DNA of 64,000 nucleotides from Methylobacterium symbioticum (lineage in GTDB: Bacteria; Pseudomonadota; Alphaproteobacteria; Rhizobiales; Beijerinckiaceae). The position numbers and the translations under genes were made by a program. The stretch is taken from the NCBI RefSeq assembly GCF_902141845.1, contig NZ_CABFPH010000008.1, positions 1-64,000 of the forward strand, in the 5' to 3' direction. Shown here in pieces: positions 19,039 to 30,353 of this stretch. Positions within the stretch are counted from its first letter, which is position 1. Each line of letters opens with the position of its first letter. The notes beneath the pieces are model-generated. The model did no database searches, was not told the DNA's origin, and was given only the letters and a program-made list of their open reading frames with translations.

Positions 19039-19755
19039 TCAGCCATCACGCTGGCTGAGTGCGACGAATCGTGCCCGTTCCTCCGGCACCGGCAGGGCCC
19101 GCGGGCCCCAGATGTGCTGATTGAGGAAATAGCCCGTCAAGGTAAACCCCTTGGTAACGTCGTCCGGTCCGAGCCCCTCGCCCCGGAGGAAGCCCGGCAG
19201 CGGCAGCAGCCGGTCGCGATAGGGCTCGCCCGCCGAGGCGCTGACGGCGCGCCCGGAGCGCGGCGACACGTAGATCAGGGCATCGTTCGTGCCGGTCGCC
19301 GCGCAGGCCCCGAGATCGAGGCCGAAGCCGAGTTCGGCCAGGACGGCGAGTTCGAACCGCACCATCAGCGGCGGGGCGATGTGCGGATCGTCCAGCCGCT
19401 CGATCAGGATGCAGGCCGCCTCGTAGAGTTCGGGATGGGGATCGCGCTCGGGCAGGAGCCTGAGCAGCCCCGCCATGTGCGTGACGCCGTAGAGGGCAAG
19501 CGAGGAGCCGATCAGCCGCGACACCACCGATTCCACCGGCTCGACCGCGTAGGAGCCGAGACTCTCGTCGAGCCGCGCCCGCCAGGTCAGGCGCACGCGG
19601 TTGCCCGGTTGCAGCACGGGCTGCATGCGGCGCGAGCGGCCGCCATGGACGAGGCCGAGATGGCGTCCATGCGCGCGGGTCATCGACTCCAGGACGGTGC
19701 CGGTCTCCCCGTGCCGACGCACGCCCAGAACGATGCCCTCGTCGATCCACTGCAT
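19039..19755 (-). CDS. recO: DNA repair protein RecO
   Basis: Recombination mediator of 238 residues that, with RecFR, loads RecA onto SSB-coated DNA. The N-terminal OB fold starts MQWIDEGIVLGVRRHGETG, with the basic LVHGGRSRRMQPVLQPGN typical of RecO. The helical domain includes ALYGVTHMAGLLRLLPERD. The four-Cys zinc site of some RecO proteins is absent; only one Cys of the usual region remains (LDLGACAATG). It is upstream of parC on the same strand. An 8-bp hairpin overlaps its stop codon. Confidence 0.92.
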   Translation of the reverse strand: MQWIDEGIVLGVRRHGETGTVLESMTRAHGRHLGLVHGGRSRRMQPVLQPGNRVRLTWRARLDESLGSYAVEPVESVVSRLIGSSLALYGVTHMAGLLRLLPERDPHPELYEAACILIERLDDPHIAPPLMVRFELAVLAELGFGLDLGACAATGTNDALIYVSPRSGRAVSASAGEPYRDRLLPLPGFLRGEGLGPDDVTKGFTLTGYFLNQHIWGPRALPVPEERARFVALSQRDG

Positions 19756-19865
19756 GGGGCAGAGATAGTCGTTCCGCGCGCATTCCGGGAGCGCGGTTCG
19801 AGCCCCGAATTCGGTTCAGCCGGTGCCGGTTGCGGCCTATACTCCCAGCATCGGAGGAGAATCGG

Positions 19866-20276
19866 ATGCCGGTTCGGATCGCGTGCTGCGCTGTCGTGGT
19901 GGCTCTCGGCCTCGGCGGCTGCATGGCGCGCCGAACGCAGCTGGACACGGCGCTGTCAGCGGACGCTGGAAGCCTGCGCGCGCGCATCGCCCGCGTGGCG
20001 CTCGACCGGGTGGAGTTCGGCTCGGTCTCGCTGATCCCGGTGCGGTTCGAGCACAGCCGGATCAGCGGCCCGTTCGAGGATGGCGGCCGCACGCTCTACT
20101 GTGTCTCGACCCACATGAAGGGCCGCACCTTCGGCAAGGCCGAGCGGCCGAAGATCGTGGTGCAGGAGGACAAGGCGGCGGGCCGGCTCCGCGTCATCGA
20201 GGACGACGAGGTCTGCACCGGCCACCGCACGGAGCCGTTCCCGGAACTGGAGACGCTCGGCAACCCGAGCGCCTGA
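19866..20276 (+). CDS. Small putative lipoprotein
   Basis: Protein of 136 residues from the ATG at 19866, preceded by GGAGGAGAA. The first 18 residues form a signal peptide with a lipobox VALGLGGC, so Cys19 is the likely lipidation site. The mature part is mixed polar with two further Cys (YCVSTHMKG and EVCTGHRTEP) that could form a disulfide in the periplasm. I do not recognise a family. It is followed 47 bp later by chaC on the same strand and may be co-transcribed. Confidence 0.72.
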   Translation: MPVRIACCAVVVALGLGGCMARRTQLDTALSADAGSLRARIARVALDRVEFGSVSLIPVRFEHSRISGPFEDGGRTLYCVSTHMKGRTFGKAERPKIVVQEDKAAGRLRVIEDDEVCTGHRTEPFPELETLGNPSA

Positions 20277-20323
20277 GCCTGCCACGCTTGCGCCCCGGCA
20301 CGCGGCATGCTGGGCTCGCCGCC

Positions 20324-21049
20324 ATGCCGAGCCTCACGGACGACCTCGACCTCAACCTCGACCTGATCGCACGCGCCCACAGCGTGCCCGTGCCGGACGA
20401 CGAGACCGCGCTTCGGCTCATGACCGACGAGGAGCTGCGGCCGGGCCTCGCCCAGATCATCGCGGACCGGCGCGGCGACGACGAGATCTGGGTCTTCGCC
20501 TACGGCTCGCTGATGTGGCGGCCGGAATTCGCCTATGCCGAGAGCCGGCTCGGCACCGTGCGCGGCTTCCATCGCCGGTTCTGCCTGCTGCAGCGCCGCT
20601 TCCGCGGCACGCCGGACCGGCCGGGCTTCGTGCTCGCCCTCGACCGGGGCGGGATCTGCCGCGGCGTCGCCTTCCGGCTCACCGGCACGGATCTGCACGA
20701 GACGCTGATGCCGGTCTGGCGGCGGGAGATGCGCGGCATGGGCTATGTCGCGCGCTGGCTTCCCGTCGAGACGGAGGGCGGCACGGTCTCGGCGCTGACC
20801 TTCCTGGTGAACCGGGCGAGCGACCGCTACAGCGGCCGCCTCTCGGATGCGGAGATCGCCGACAAGATCGCGGCCGCCTGCGGGCATATGGGGCCGAGCG
20901 CGGAATACCTGTTCCGCACCGTCCAGGCCTGCGCCGAGCTCGGCATCCGCGACCGCCACCTCTGGTCGCTGCAGAAGCTGGTGGCGGAGCGGCTGAGGGC
21001 CTGCGCGGTCGATGCGCGCGAGGGCGCGCTCAGATCCAGGTCCGCTTGA
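20324..21049 (+). CDS. chaC: Glutathione-specific gamma-glutamylcyclotransferase (ChaC-like)
   Basis: Cytosolic enzyme of 241 residues that cleaves glutathione to 5-oxoproline and Cys-Gly. The N-terminal ChaC signature VFAYGSLMWRPEF forms the 5-oxoproline-binding loop. Further conserved blocks are RRFCLLQRRFRGTPDRPG, GVAFRL and AEYLFRTVQACAELGIRD. The ATG at 20324 gives a length typical of bacterial ChaC; a longer frame reading through from 19823 would overlap the lipoprotein gene. Its last 20 bp overlap a small convergent frame at 21030-21173. Confidence 0.9.
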   Translation: MPSLTDDLDLNLDLIARAHSVPVPDDETALRLMTDEELRPGLAQIIADRRGDDEIWVFAYGSLMWRPEFAYAESRLGTVRGFHRRFCLLQRRFRGTPDRPGFVLALDRGGICRGVAFRLTGTDLHETLMPVWRREMRGMGYVARWLPVETEGGTVSALTFLVNRASDRYSGRLSDAEIADKIAAACGHMGPSAEYLFRTVQACAELGIRDRHLWSLQKLVAERLRACAVDAREGALRSRSA

Positions 21050-21173
21050 GCGCGAGCACGGCGCGGCCGGAATGGTGCTCCGCATCGGGGTTGCGCAGCT
21101 CACGAAAACCCGGCGCCTTGCCGTTCATCAGGTAGACGAACAGCGTCAGCGCCAGAACCACCTTGGTACGCAT
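21030..21173 (-). CDS. Possible 47-residue membrane peptide
   Basis: An ATG at 21173 opens 47 codons ending TGA at 21030. The N-terminus is a basic-then-hydrophobic stretch MRTKVVLALTLFVYLMNGK, followed by a polar basic tail. It overlaps the 3' end of chaC convergently by 20 bp. The Shine-Dalgarno is poor and no homologue is recalled, so it is a candidate only. Confidence 0.4.
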   Translation of the reverse strand: MRTKVVLALTLFVYLMNGKAPGFRELRNPDAEHHSGRAVLALKRTWI

Positions 21174-21185
21174 CGAACCGGTCTC

Positions 21186-21207
21186 AACAGCCTTAAGCGC
21201 GGCTGTT
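21186..21207. terminator. Small hairpin between convergent or divergent units
   Basis: AACAGCC (21186-21192) pairs with GGCTGTT (21201-21207), with an 8-base loop and TT just after it on the plus strand. The T tract is too short for a strong intrinsic terminator. It lies upstream of the frame at 21030-21173 and of the secreted protein gene at 21337. Confidence 0.25.
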
Positions 21208-21336
21208 TAAGCTCGATCGCATCTGACGGACTTGCGCTGGCGCACATGGGCCCGGCGTCATCCCGGGCGCTTGCCGGTAGGGTCAAGAAAGGGTTGATGC
21301 GCCCGGACGGGGGCTGAAGGGACGGAAGGGACGAGG

Positions 21337-21891
21337 ATGACGGCAGGGATCTGGCTCGGCGTGACGGCGGCCCTCCTGGCGGTGACCGCCCAGGTGGCGG
21401 GGATCACCCAGGCTTCTGCGGAGAGCCTCGATCTCGCCGGGACGGCGGCACTCGGGCCCGAGAGCCGCGCCGTGACGCTCCGTCTCACCTGCGAGCCCAA
21501 GACCGGCATCGCGGCGACGCTGACCGTCCCGCTCTTCACGGGGCTGTCCTTCGATTTCGATGGGCTCGAGGGCCCGAGCGGCAGCACCGCGCCGCTCGCC
21601 GAATTGCGCACCGTCACGGGCTCCGGGGTTCGTACCACCCGGGTTCGGGCGAGCGGCGCGGTGGCCGCCGATCCGGCCACGAGCTTCACCCTCACCGTCG
21701 CGCCCGCCCGGCGCGGCGAGGCGCCCCTGCGCGAGGTCGCCCTGGCGCTGGCCGAGCCCGGCGCCAAGCTCGTCTGGACTCAAGGCTCGCCGCGCAAGGG
21801 CGATGCGCCTGTGGTGGCGACCTTCGTCGTCGCCGAGGGGCAGACGGCATCCCTGCGCACGACGGTGAGCCCCTGCCTTCAGGGATTTTGA
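21337..21891 (+). CDS. Secreted protein of unknown function
   Basis: Protein of 184 residues with a signal peptide of about 28 residues (ending TQASA before ESLDLAGTAALG). The mature part is rich in Val, Thr, Leu and Ala in alternating patterns that suggest a beta-sandwich, and contains two Cys (LTCEPKTG and the C-terminal SPCLQGF) that may form a disulfide. I do not recognise the family. It is convergent with dnaE, 19 bp apart. Expression and periplasmic location are inferred. Confidence 0.7.
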   Translation: MTAGIWLGVTAALLAVTAQVAGITQASAESLDLAGTAALGPESRAVTLRLTCEPKTGIAATLTVPLFTGLSFDFDGLEGPSGSTAPLAELRTVTGSGVRTTRVRASGAVAADPATSFTLTVAPARRGEAPLREVALALAEPGAKLVWTQGSPRKGDAPVVATFVVAEGQTASLRTTVSPCLQGF

Positions 21892-21910
21892 ACGCCCCGC
21901 TCGGCGGCGC

Positions 21911-25441
<3,531 letters not shown>

Positions 25442-25599
25442 GACCGACCTTGCGATGGGTCGGACAGGGTGGCCGATCTGGCCCTCGGGAGTCTGTCACC
25501 GGGGGGCCGCACAGATGGCGTTATCAACCGATTCGACGCCCCGCCCGACCGGCAGTCCCCGCTTTCCGAGCCGAATGCGCGCGGGGGTCGGATTTCTGT

Positions 25600-25614
25600 G
25601 AACAAGTGCGGAAC
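25600..25614 (-). promoter_or_regulatory. LexA box upstream of dnaE
   Basis: The plus strand reads GAACAAGTGCGGAAC, i.e. GTTCCGCACTTGTTC on the dnaE strand: an exact GTTC-N7-GTTC match. It lies between the 34-residue peptide gene (stop at 25647) and dnaE (start at 25441). I could not assign a clear -35/-10 pair around it, so it is weaker than the box at 25784-25798. Confidence 0.5.
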
Positions 25615-25646
25615 CTGGGAACGAACCGCGATTCCGTTGCGCGCCC

Positions 25647-25751
25647 TTAAGGCACGGGGGCCAAGGCTACGCCCCAGGCCGCCACCGCGACCGTGAGGAG
25701 ACCGAAGGCCATGAACTCCGCCAGGCCGGTCATGAGGATCCGCTTGAGCAT
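25647..25751 (-). CDS. 34-residue membrane peptide under a LexA box
   Basis: ATG at 25751, stop TAA at 25647-25649. The start has an ideal AGGAGG (25760-25765) eight bases upstream. The peptide starts MLKRILMTGLAEFMAFG and ends AAWGVALAPVP; residues 8-30 form one hydrophobic helix after a basic N-terminus, predicting inner-membrane insertion. The promoter (25779-25807) has a LexA operator in its spacer, so DNA damage should induce it. Size, topology and control resemble SidA of Caulobacter (division inhibitor) and TisB of E. coli, but sequence identity to these is not claimed. It may be co-transcribed with dnaE. Confidence 0.72.
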   Translation of the reverse strand: MLKRILMTGLAEFMAFGLLTVAVAAWGVALAPVP

Positions 25752-25778
25752 CTCGGCTGCCTCCTGAAGAACAAAACC

Positions 25779-25807
25779 AGTATGTTCGTGTTTTGTTCTT
25801 ATGAGAA
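25779..25807 (-). promoter_or_regulatory. SOS-type promoter with LexA box in spacer
   Basis: On the minus strand: -35 TTCTCA (25802-25807), 17-bp spacer, -10 CATACT (25779-25784). The operator GTTCGTGTTTTGTTC occupies 25784-25798, inside the spacer, so bound LexA would block RNA polymerase. Predicted transcription start is near 25772, giving a leader of about 21 bases with the AGGAGG site. Confidence 0.68.
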
Positions 25808-25935
25808 GGTTCGAGCGACGAGGACTTCCCGGCATGGTTACTGAGATCTGAACGCAGCCGCGACCTCCCGCCCGCGGCGCGCGGAGGCCTCTCACGTCGA
25901 AGGCGCGGCCGAGCGGACGGGCCGCCGCGGGGGCT

Positions 25936-26643
25936 TCAGTCGAGCTGGCGGATCAGGCCGTCCTGGATCGTCACCCGGCGGTCCATGCGGGCGGCGAGCT
26001 CCATGTTGTGGGTCGCGATCAGCGCCGCGAGGCCGGAGGCGCGCACCAGCGCCAGCAGGATCCCGAAGACGTGGGCCGCCGTCTGCGGATCGAGATTGCC
26101 GGTGGGCTCGTCGGCGAGCAGCAGGCGCGGCCCGTTGGCCACGGCGCGGGCGATGGCGACGCGCTGCTGCTCGCCGCCCGACAGCTCGGCCGGGCGGTGG
26201 ATCAGCCGGTCCTTCAGCCCCAGGAACGAGAGCAGCTCGGTGGCTCGGACCCGCGCCTCCGCCTGCGGCAGGCCGCGGATGAGCTGGGGCATCACCACGT
26301 TCTCCAGCGCCGAGAATTCCGGCAGCAGGTGGTGGAACTGGTAGACGAAGCCCATCTCCTCGCGCCGGAACCGGGTGCGCTCGGCGTCGCTCATCGCCGC
26401 GGTCGGATGCCCGCCGACATAGACCTCGCCGCCATCCGGCCGCTCGAGAAGGCCAGCGAGGTGCAGCAGGGTCGACTTGCCGGCGCCCGAGGGCGCGACG
26501 AGCGCGACGAGCTCGCCCGGCCAGATCGCCAGGTCGGCCCCGCGCAGGATCTCGAGCGCGCCCTCGGCCTGCGGATAGCGCCGCTCCACGCGGGCGAAGA
26601 ACAGGGCCGGCACCGGCTGGGCGCCAGTGGCATCTACGCTCAT
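25936..26643 (-). CDS. lolD: Lipoprotein-releasing ABC ATPase LolD
   Basis: Cytoplasmic ATPase of 235 residues driving release of outer-membrane lipoproteins to LolA. Walker A reads [13 protein letters not shown], the LolD-type loop [19 protein letters not shown] follows, then signature [15 protein letters not shown] and Walker [13 protein letters not shown]. It starts 20 bp after the only LolC/E-type gene here, so the pair forms a LolD-LolC/E unit. The 185 bp between its end and the 34-residue peptide gene carries that gene's promoter. Confidence 0.93.
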   Translation of the reverse strand: MSVDATGAQPVPALFFARVERRYPQAEGALEILRGADLAIWPGELVALVAPSGAGKSTLLHLAGLLERPDGGEVYVGGHPTAAMSDAERTRFRREEMGFVYQFHHLLPEFSALENVVMPQLIRGLPQAEARVRATELLSFLGLKDRLIHRPAELSGGEQQRVAIARAVANGPRLLLADEPTGNLDPQTAAHVFGILLALVRASGLAALIATHNMELAARMDRRVTIQDGLIRQLD

Positions 26644-26662
26644 GCGGTCGGGTCCCTGAGTC

Positions 26663-27976
26663 TCAGCCGTAGCGCAGCGCCTGCACCGGATCGAGCCGGG
26701 CCGCGCGCCAGGAGGGATAGAGCGTCGCGACGAGCGACAGCAGGAAGGCGGTGATGACCACCACGACGACCTCGGCGGTGTTCATCTGCGCCGGGATCTC
26801 GGCGAGGAACCGCACGGTCGGATCCCAGGCCCCGGGGAAGAGCACGCGCTGGATCGGCTTGATGTTGAGGGTGATGACCACCCCGAGCACCAGCCCCGCC
26901 AGTGTGCCGACGAGCCCGATCAGGGCCCCGTTGATCAGGAAGACGCGCATGATCGTGCCGGGCGTGGCACCCATGGTGCGCAGGATCGCGATGTCGCTCG
27001 ACTTGTCGCGCACCAGCAGGATCAGGCCGGAGACGATGTTGAGCGTCGCCACCACGACGATCAGGCTGAGGATCAGGAACATCACGTTCCGCTCGACCTC
27101 CAGCGCGCCGAAGAAGGTGCGGTTGCGCTGACGCCAGTCGGTGAACAGGATCGGCCGCTCGGCCGCCATCTCCAGGGGCTCGCGCATCGCGGCCACCTCG
27201 TCGGGATGATCGATGTAGATCTCGATCATCGTGACGTCGCCCTCCTTGTTGAAGAAGGCCTGCGACTCGGCGAGCGGCATGAAGACGAAGGTCGAATCGA
27301 ACTCCGTCATGCCGATCTCGAAGATCGCCTTGACGGCGTAGCTCTTGGTCCGCGGCGCGGTGCCGAAGGGTGTGGTCGAGCCCTTCGGCGTCGAGAGGGT
27401 GATCGTGTCGCCGGCCTGGAGGCCCAGGCTGTCGGCCAGGCGCCGGCCGATGAGGACGCCCGAGCCGTCGTCGAAATCGGCGAGCGTGCCGCCGCGGATC
27501 GATTTCGAGACCGCGGCCATGGCGTCGAGATCCTCGGCCCGGATGCCGCGCACGAGGACGCCGCTGCCGCCATAGGGCGAGGAGGCGAAGGCCTGTCCCT
27601 CGACGAGGGGGATCGCCGCGCGCACGCCGGCGACCTTCGACAACCGGTCGGACAGGTCGGCGTAGTCGGTGAAGGTGCGGTCGATCGGCGTCGCGAAGAC
27701 GTGGCCGTTGATGCCCACGATCTTCGACAGCAGCTCGGAGCGGAAGCCGTTCATCACCGAGAGCACGATGATGAGGGTGGCGACCCCGAGCGCGATGCCG
27801 AGCACGGAGAAGAAGGCCACGACCGAGACGCCGCCGCCGCGCCGCCGCGCCCGCAGGTAGCGGCCGGCGATGATCCACTCGAAGAGGGCGAACGGCGCTG
27901 TCGCGCCCGGACGCGGCGCGAGCGCGGCGAGCCGCTTCTTCCAGGCTGGTGTCGTCTCCGTCGCGCCGGCGCCCAT
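26663..27976 (-). CDS. lolC: Lipoprotein-releasing permease LolC/LolE type
   Basis: Inner-membrane FtsX-family permease of 437 residues. An N-terminal membrane segment lies in [20 protein letters not shown]...[18 protein letters not shown], followed by a large periplasmic domain (about 75-290) and three C-terminal membrane segments ending [22 protein letters not shown], the usual LolC/E tail. Only one such gene is present, suggesting a homodimeric LolC/E complex with LolD, as known for many bacteria outside the enterics. It starts 10 bp after proS ends. Confidence 0.9.
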   Translation of the reverse strand: MGAGATETTPAWKKRLAALAPRPGATAPFALFEWIIAGRYLRARRRGGGVSVVAFFSVLGIALGVATLIIVLSVMNGFRSELLSKIVGINGHVFATPIDRTFTDYADLSDRLSKVAGVRAAIPLVEGQAFASSPYGGSGVLVRGIRAEDLDAMAAVSKSIRGGTLADFDDGSGVLIGRRLADSLGLQAGDTITLSTPKGSTTPFGTAPRTKSYAVKAIFEIGMTEFDSTFVFMPLAESQAFFNKEGDVTMIEIYIDHPDEVAAMREPLEMAAERPILFTDWRQRNRTFFGALEVERNVMFLILSLIVVVATLNIVSGLILLVRDKSSDIAILRTMGATPGTIMRVFLINGALIGLVGTLAGLVLGVVITLNIKPIQRVLFPGAWDPTVRFLAEIPAQMNTAEVVVVVITAFLLSLVATLYPSWRAARLDPVQALRYG

Positions 27977-27986
27977 CGCAGCCGCC

Positions 27987-29312
27987 TCAGACGCGCTTGA
28001 TCCGGGCCACGAGGTCGACGGGCGCCAGCGTCTCGCGCTCGCCCCCCGCGCGCCGCTTCAGCTCGACCTTGCCCTCGGCCAGCCCCTTCGGCCCGACGAC
28101 GACCTGCCAGGGCAAGCCGATCAGGTCGGCGGTGGCGAACTTCGCGCCCGGGCGCTCGTCGCGGTCGTCGTAGAGCACGGAGAGGCCCGCCGTCTCGAGT
28201 TGAGCCTGGATCTCCGCGCAGGCGGCGTCGGTGCCGGCATCACCGACCTTCAGGTTGATGAGCGCCACGTCGAAGGGCGCGACCGCATCCGGCCAGATGA
28301 TGCCCGCCTCGTCGTGGCTCGCCTCGATGATCGCGGCCACGAGCCGGCTCGGACCGATGCCGTAGGAGCCCATATGGACCGGGCGCTCGATGCCGTCGGG
28401 ACCCGTGACCTTGGCGCCCATCGGCTCGGAATACTTGGTGCCGAAATAGAAGATGTGTCCGACCTCGATGCCGCGGGCCGCCATGCGGCTCTCCTCGGCC
28501 ACCTCGGCGAAGGCGTCCGGCTCGTGCATCTCGTCGGTGGCGGCGTAATGCGAGGTCCAGGCATCGACGAGGCCCTGGAGCCCGGCGACATCCTCGAAAT
28601 CGGTGGTGGCCGGCGGGATCTCGAAATCGAGATAGGCCTTGTCGCAGAAGACCTCGCTCTCGCCGGTCTTGGCCAGGATGATGAACTCGTGGCTGAGGTC
28701 GCCACCGATCGGCCCCGTATCGGCGCGCATCGGGATCGCCTTCAGGCCGAGTCCCGCGAAGGTGCGGAGATAGGCCACGAACATGCGGTTATAGGCGTGG
28801 CGGGCGCCGGCCTGATCGAGATCGAAGGAGTAGGCATCCTTCATCAGGAACTCGCGCGAGCGCATGGTGCCGAAGCGTGGGCGGACCTCGTCGCGGAACT
28901 TCCAGGAGATCTGGTAGAGATTCTTGGGCATATCCTTGTAGGATCGCACGCTCGCGCGGAAGATCTCGGTGATGACCTCCTCCGCGGTCGGACCATAGAG
29001 CATCTCCCGGTCATGACGGTCCTTGAGGCGCAGCATTTCCTTGCCATAGGCCTCGTACCGGCCGGATTCGCGCCAGAGCTCGGCCGATTGCACGGTCGGC
29101 ATCAGCAGCTCGACGGCTCCGGCACGGTCCTGCTCCTCGCGGATCACCGCGCAGACCTTGTTGAGCACCCGCAATCCCAGCGGCAACCACGCGTAGATGC
29201 CCGCCGCTTCCTGGCGGACGAGGCCGGCCCGCAGCATCAGGCGGTGGGAGACGATCTCCGCCTCCTTGGGCGTCTCGCGCAGGGTGGGGAGAAAATAGCG
29301 GGAGAGACGCAT
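27987..29312 (-). CDS. proS: Prolyl-tRNA synthetase, short alphaproteobacterial type
   Basis: Class II synthetase of 441 residues, charging tRNA-Pro. The start at 29312 gives [19 protein letters not shown], the universal ProRS N-terminus; the in-frame region upstream to 29519 is not conserved. Motif 2 is [26 protein letters not shown] and motif 3 [16 protein letters not shown]. The roughly 180-residue editing insertion of the E. coli enzyme between motifs 2 and 3 is missing, as known for alphaproteobacteria, which use free-standing editing proteins for Ala-tRNA-Pro. None is encoded in this window. Confidence 0.95.
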   Translation of the reverse strand: MRLSRYFLPTLRETPKEAEIVSHRLMLRAGLVRQEAAGIYAWLPLGLRVLNKVCAVIREEQDRAGAVELLMPTVQSAELWRESGRYEAYGKEMLRLKDRHDREMLYGPTAEEVITEIFRASVRSYKDMPKNLYQISWKFRDEVRPRFGTMRSREFLMKDAYSFDLDQAGARHAYNRMFVAYLRTFAGLGLKAIPMRADTGPIGGDLSHEFIILAKTGESEVFCDKAYLDFEIPPATTDFEDVAGLQGLVDAWTSHYAATDEMHEPDAFAEVAEESRMAARGIEVGHIFYFGTKYSEPMGAKVTGPDGIERPVHMGSYGIGPSRLVAAIIEASHDEAGIIWPDAVAPFDVALINLKVGDAGTDAACAEIQAQLETAGLSVLYDDRDERPGAKFATADLIGLPWQVVVGPKGLAEGKVELKRRAGGERETLAPVDLVARIKRV

Positions 29313-29537
29313 GGCGGTCCGATGGCGATCCGGGTGCAGCTGAGCACCGGGCGTAGGCCCGATGCCGTGGGCACACAACACATTGCCCCGGGAAAACACA
29401 AGCGTCGCGCGGGCTTGGCCATCGTCGCAGGGCCGTTTCGGCGCGCCCTGAGGTCCCGCCGCACACCCTTCGGCCGCGAGGGCAGTTGGAGACGCTCTTT
29501 CGGCGGCAAAAAAGAGCAAATTTCTGCCACGAGGGTC

Positions 29538-29566
29538 GTGACAGCACGAACTGTTGTTCCTATAAG
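29538..29566 (+). promoter_or_regulatory. Sigma-70 promoter of the small RNA
   Basis: GTGACA (29538-29543), 17-bp spacer, TATAAG (29561-29566): five of six matches at both boxes to TTGACA/TATAAT. This is the best housekeeping promoter I saw in the window. Predicted start is near 29573. Confidence 0.7.
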
Positions 29567-29572
29567 CGTCGT

Positions 29573-29719
29573 CGCGATGTTTGCGACGCCCGCTTGAGGT
29601 GGCGCAGGGTCCGAGTCTCGGGAGGAAAACGCGACCGCCGCGCAGCCAATGCGCAGGTTCTCAAAGGTCCAGCCATCTACGGAACGTCTCACAAGCAAGG
29701 CCTCAGGCCTTGCTTTTTT
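29573..29719 (+). ncRNA. Candidate small RNA, about 147 nt, family unknown
   Basis: The segment is bounded by a near-consensus promoter and a textbook intrinsic terminator. Inside are small hairpins, for example CCGA/TCGG near 29615-29625 and GCGCA/TGCGC near 29640-29655, and a purine-rich GGGAGGAAAA stretch. The only ORF near the start is MFATPA, a possible leaderless 6-codon peptide. A reading frame from the ATG at 29649 runs through the terminator and is not credible. I could not match it to 6S, SRP, tmRNA or RNase P RNA by their conserved cores. It is transcribed divergently from proS. Confidence 0.6.
29693..29719 (+). terminator. Intrinsic terminator of the small RNA
   Basis: A perfect 10-bp stem AAGCAAGGCC/GGCCTTGCTT with loop TCA is followed directly by a run of six T (29714-29719). 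It is the strongest plus-strand intrinsic terminator in the window. Confidence 0.88.
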
Positions 29720-29811
29720 GTTTTCAGACCCCGTTTGAATGCTGGCCGTGGGCGATCTGCCCGGATCTGGTCCCTGCGTGGTCCCGCCGACCGGGGGTGG
29801 CTGCGGCGGCC

Positions 29812-30013
29812 AGAGCCGTTCCCGATCGCATCGCAATCGAGAGAGCTTCTGGAGCATTTTCCACGATCCCTGGATCACGGAAAATGCTCTGTCTGTTTGA
29901 TTGGGCCGCATCTTCTTTCGCGGAACCGGCGACCACTTCCGCGGAAAATGCTCTAGGTCATTGTTTTTACACGCTCTTTTGCCGAGCGGGTATCCATTTC
30001 GGCGGAGGGCGCT
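29812..30013. repeat. Dispersed intergenic repeat, composite copy C
   Basis: The head AGAGCCGTTCCCGATCGC (from 29812) matches copies A and B, and the tail (about 29957-30013, TTGCCGAGCGGGTATCCATT then GGCGGAGGGCGCTCT) matches their tails. Between them lies a second hairpin module: GAGCATTTTCC (29852-29862) pairs perfectly with GGAAAATGCTC (29879-29889), and GGAAAATGCTC recurs at about 29943-29953. The repeat end supplies the TAG stop (30014-30016) of the DUF1467 gene, as copy A does for gltL. Confidence 0.7.
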
Positions 30014-30349
30014 CTACAGACCGGCGAGCGGGAAGATCGCGAGCGCGGCCAGGAACACCGCTCCGGCGAACAGAGTGGTCCAGACCGCCTTCTCCCGCAG
30101 GCGCGGGGTCGCCGGCGCCCCGGGATCCTGCCCCGGCACGATGTGTTCGGGCCGGATCTCGGGCTGGTTGCGGATCGGCAGGATCGCGAACAGAAGCGTC
30201 CACCACACGACGAAGTAGAGCGCGGCGGCTCCGAACACGGTCAGTTTGAACAGCGCCACCGCCGCCGCCACGAAGGCGGCGACCAGCACGACGACCAGTG
30301 CGAGGGTCCGCCAGGTCGATTGCGCCACGGCTGCCAGGAGCCCGCTCAC
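30014..30349 (-). CDS. DUF1467 small membrane protein
   Basis: Protein of 111 residues from a GTG at 30349, four bases after the mce stop. The DUF1467 core AALYFVVWWTLLFAILPI and the downstream PEHIVPGQDPGAPATPRL are clear. It has an extra N-terminal hydrophobic segment and a C-terminal membrane helix (TTLFAGAVFLAALAIFPLAGL). Three membrane segments in total. Function unknown, but the gene follows methylmalonyl-CoA epimerase in many alphaproteobacteria. The stop codon coincides with the end of repeat copy C. The non-ATG start is the main uncertainty. Confidence 0.78.
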   Translation of the reverse strand: MSGLLAAVAQSTWRTLALVVVLVAAFVAAAVALFKLTVFGAAALYFVVWWTLLFAILPIRNQPEIRPEHIVPGQDPGAPATPRLREKAVWTTLFAGAVFLAALAIFPLAGL

Positions 30350-30353
30350 CGGA

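Larger units (their letters stand above)
29313..30013. other. Divergent intergenic region proS to DUF1467
   Basis: This 701-bp gap has no convincing protein gene. It contains an inverted repeat GCTCTTT/AAAGAGC (29494-29517), a strong plus-strand promoter (29538-29566), a small RNA candidate (29573-29719) ending in an intrinsic terminator, and the composite repeat copy C (29812-30013). The proS promoter presumably lies near 29320-29500 on the minus strand but was not pinned down. Confidence 0.7.

Noticed and set aside
19037..19058. Hairpin CTCAGCCA/TGGCTGAG at the recO stop as terminator
   Set aside because: The 8-bp stem is real but no T run follows on the minus strand, and parC continues on the same strand.
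29573..29719. Assignment of the small RNA to 6S, SRP or RNase P RNA
   Set aside because: The conserved cores I know for these RNAs (for example GGUCC-GGAAGCAGCC of SRP or GAGGAAAGUCCGGGC of RNase P) are absent, so it is left unassigned.
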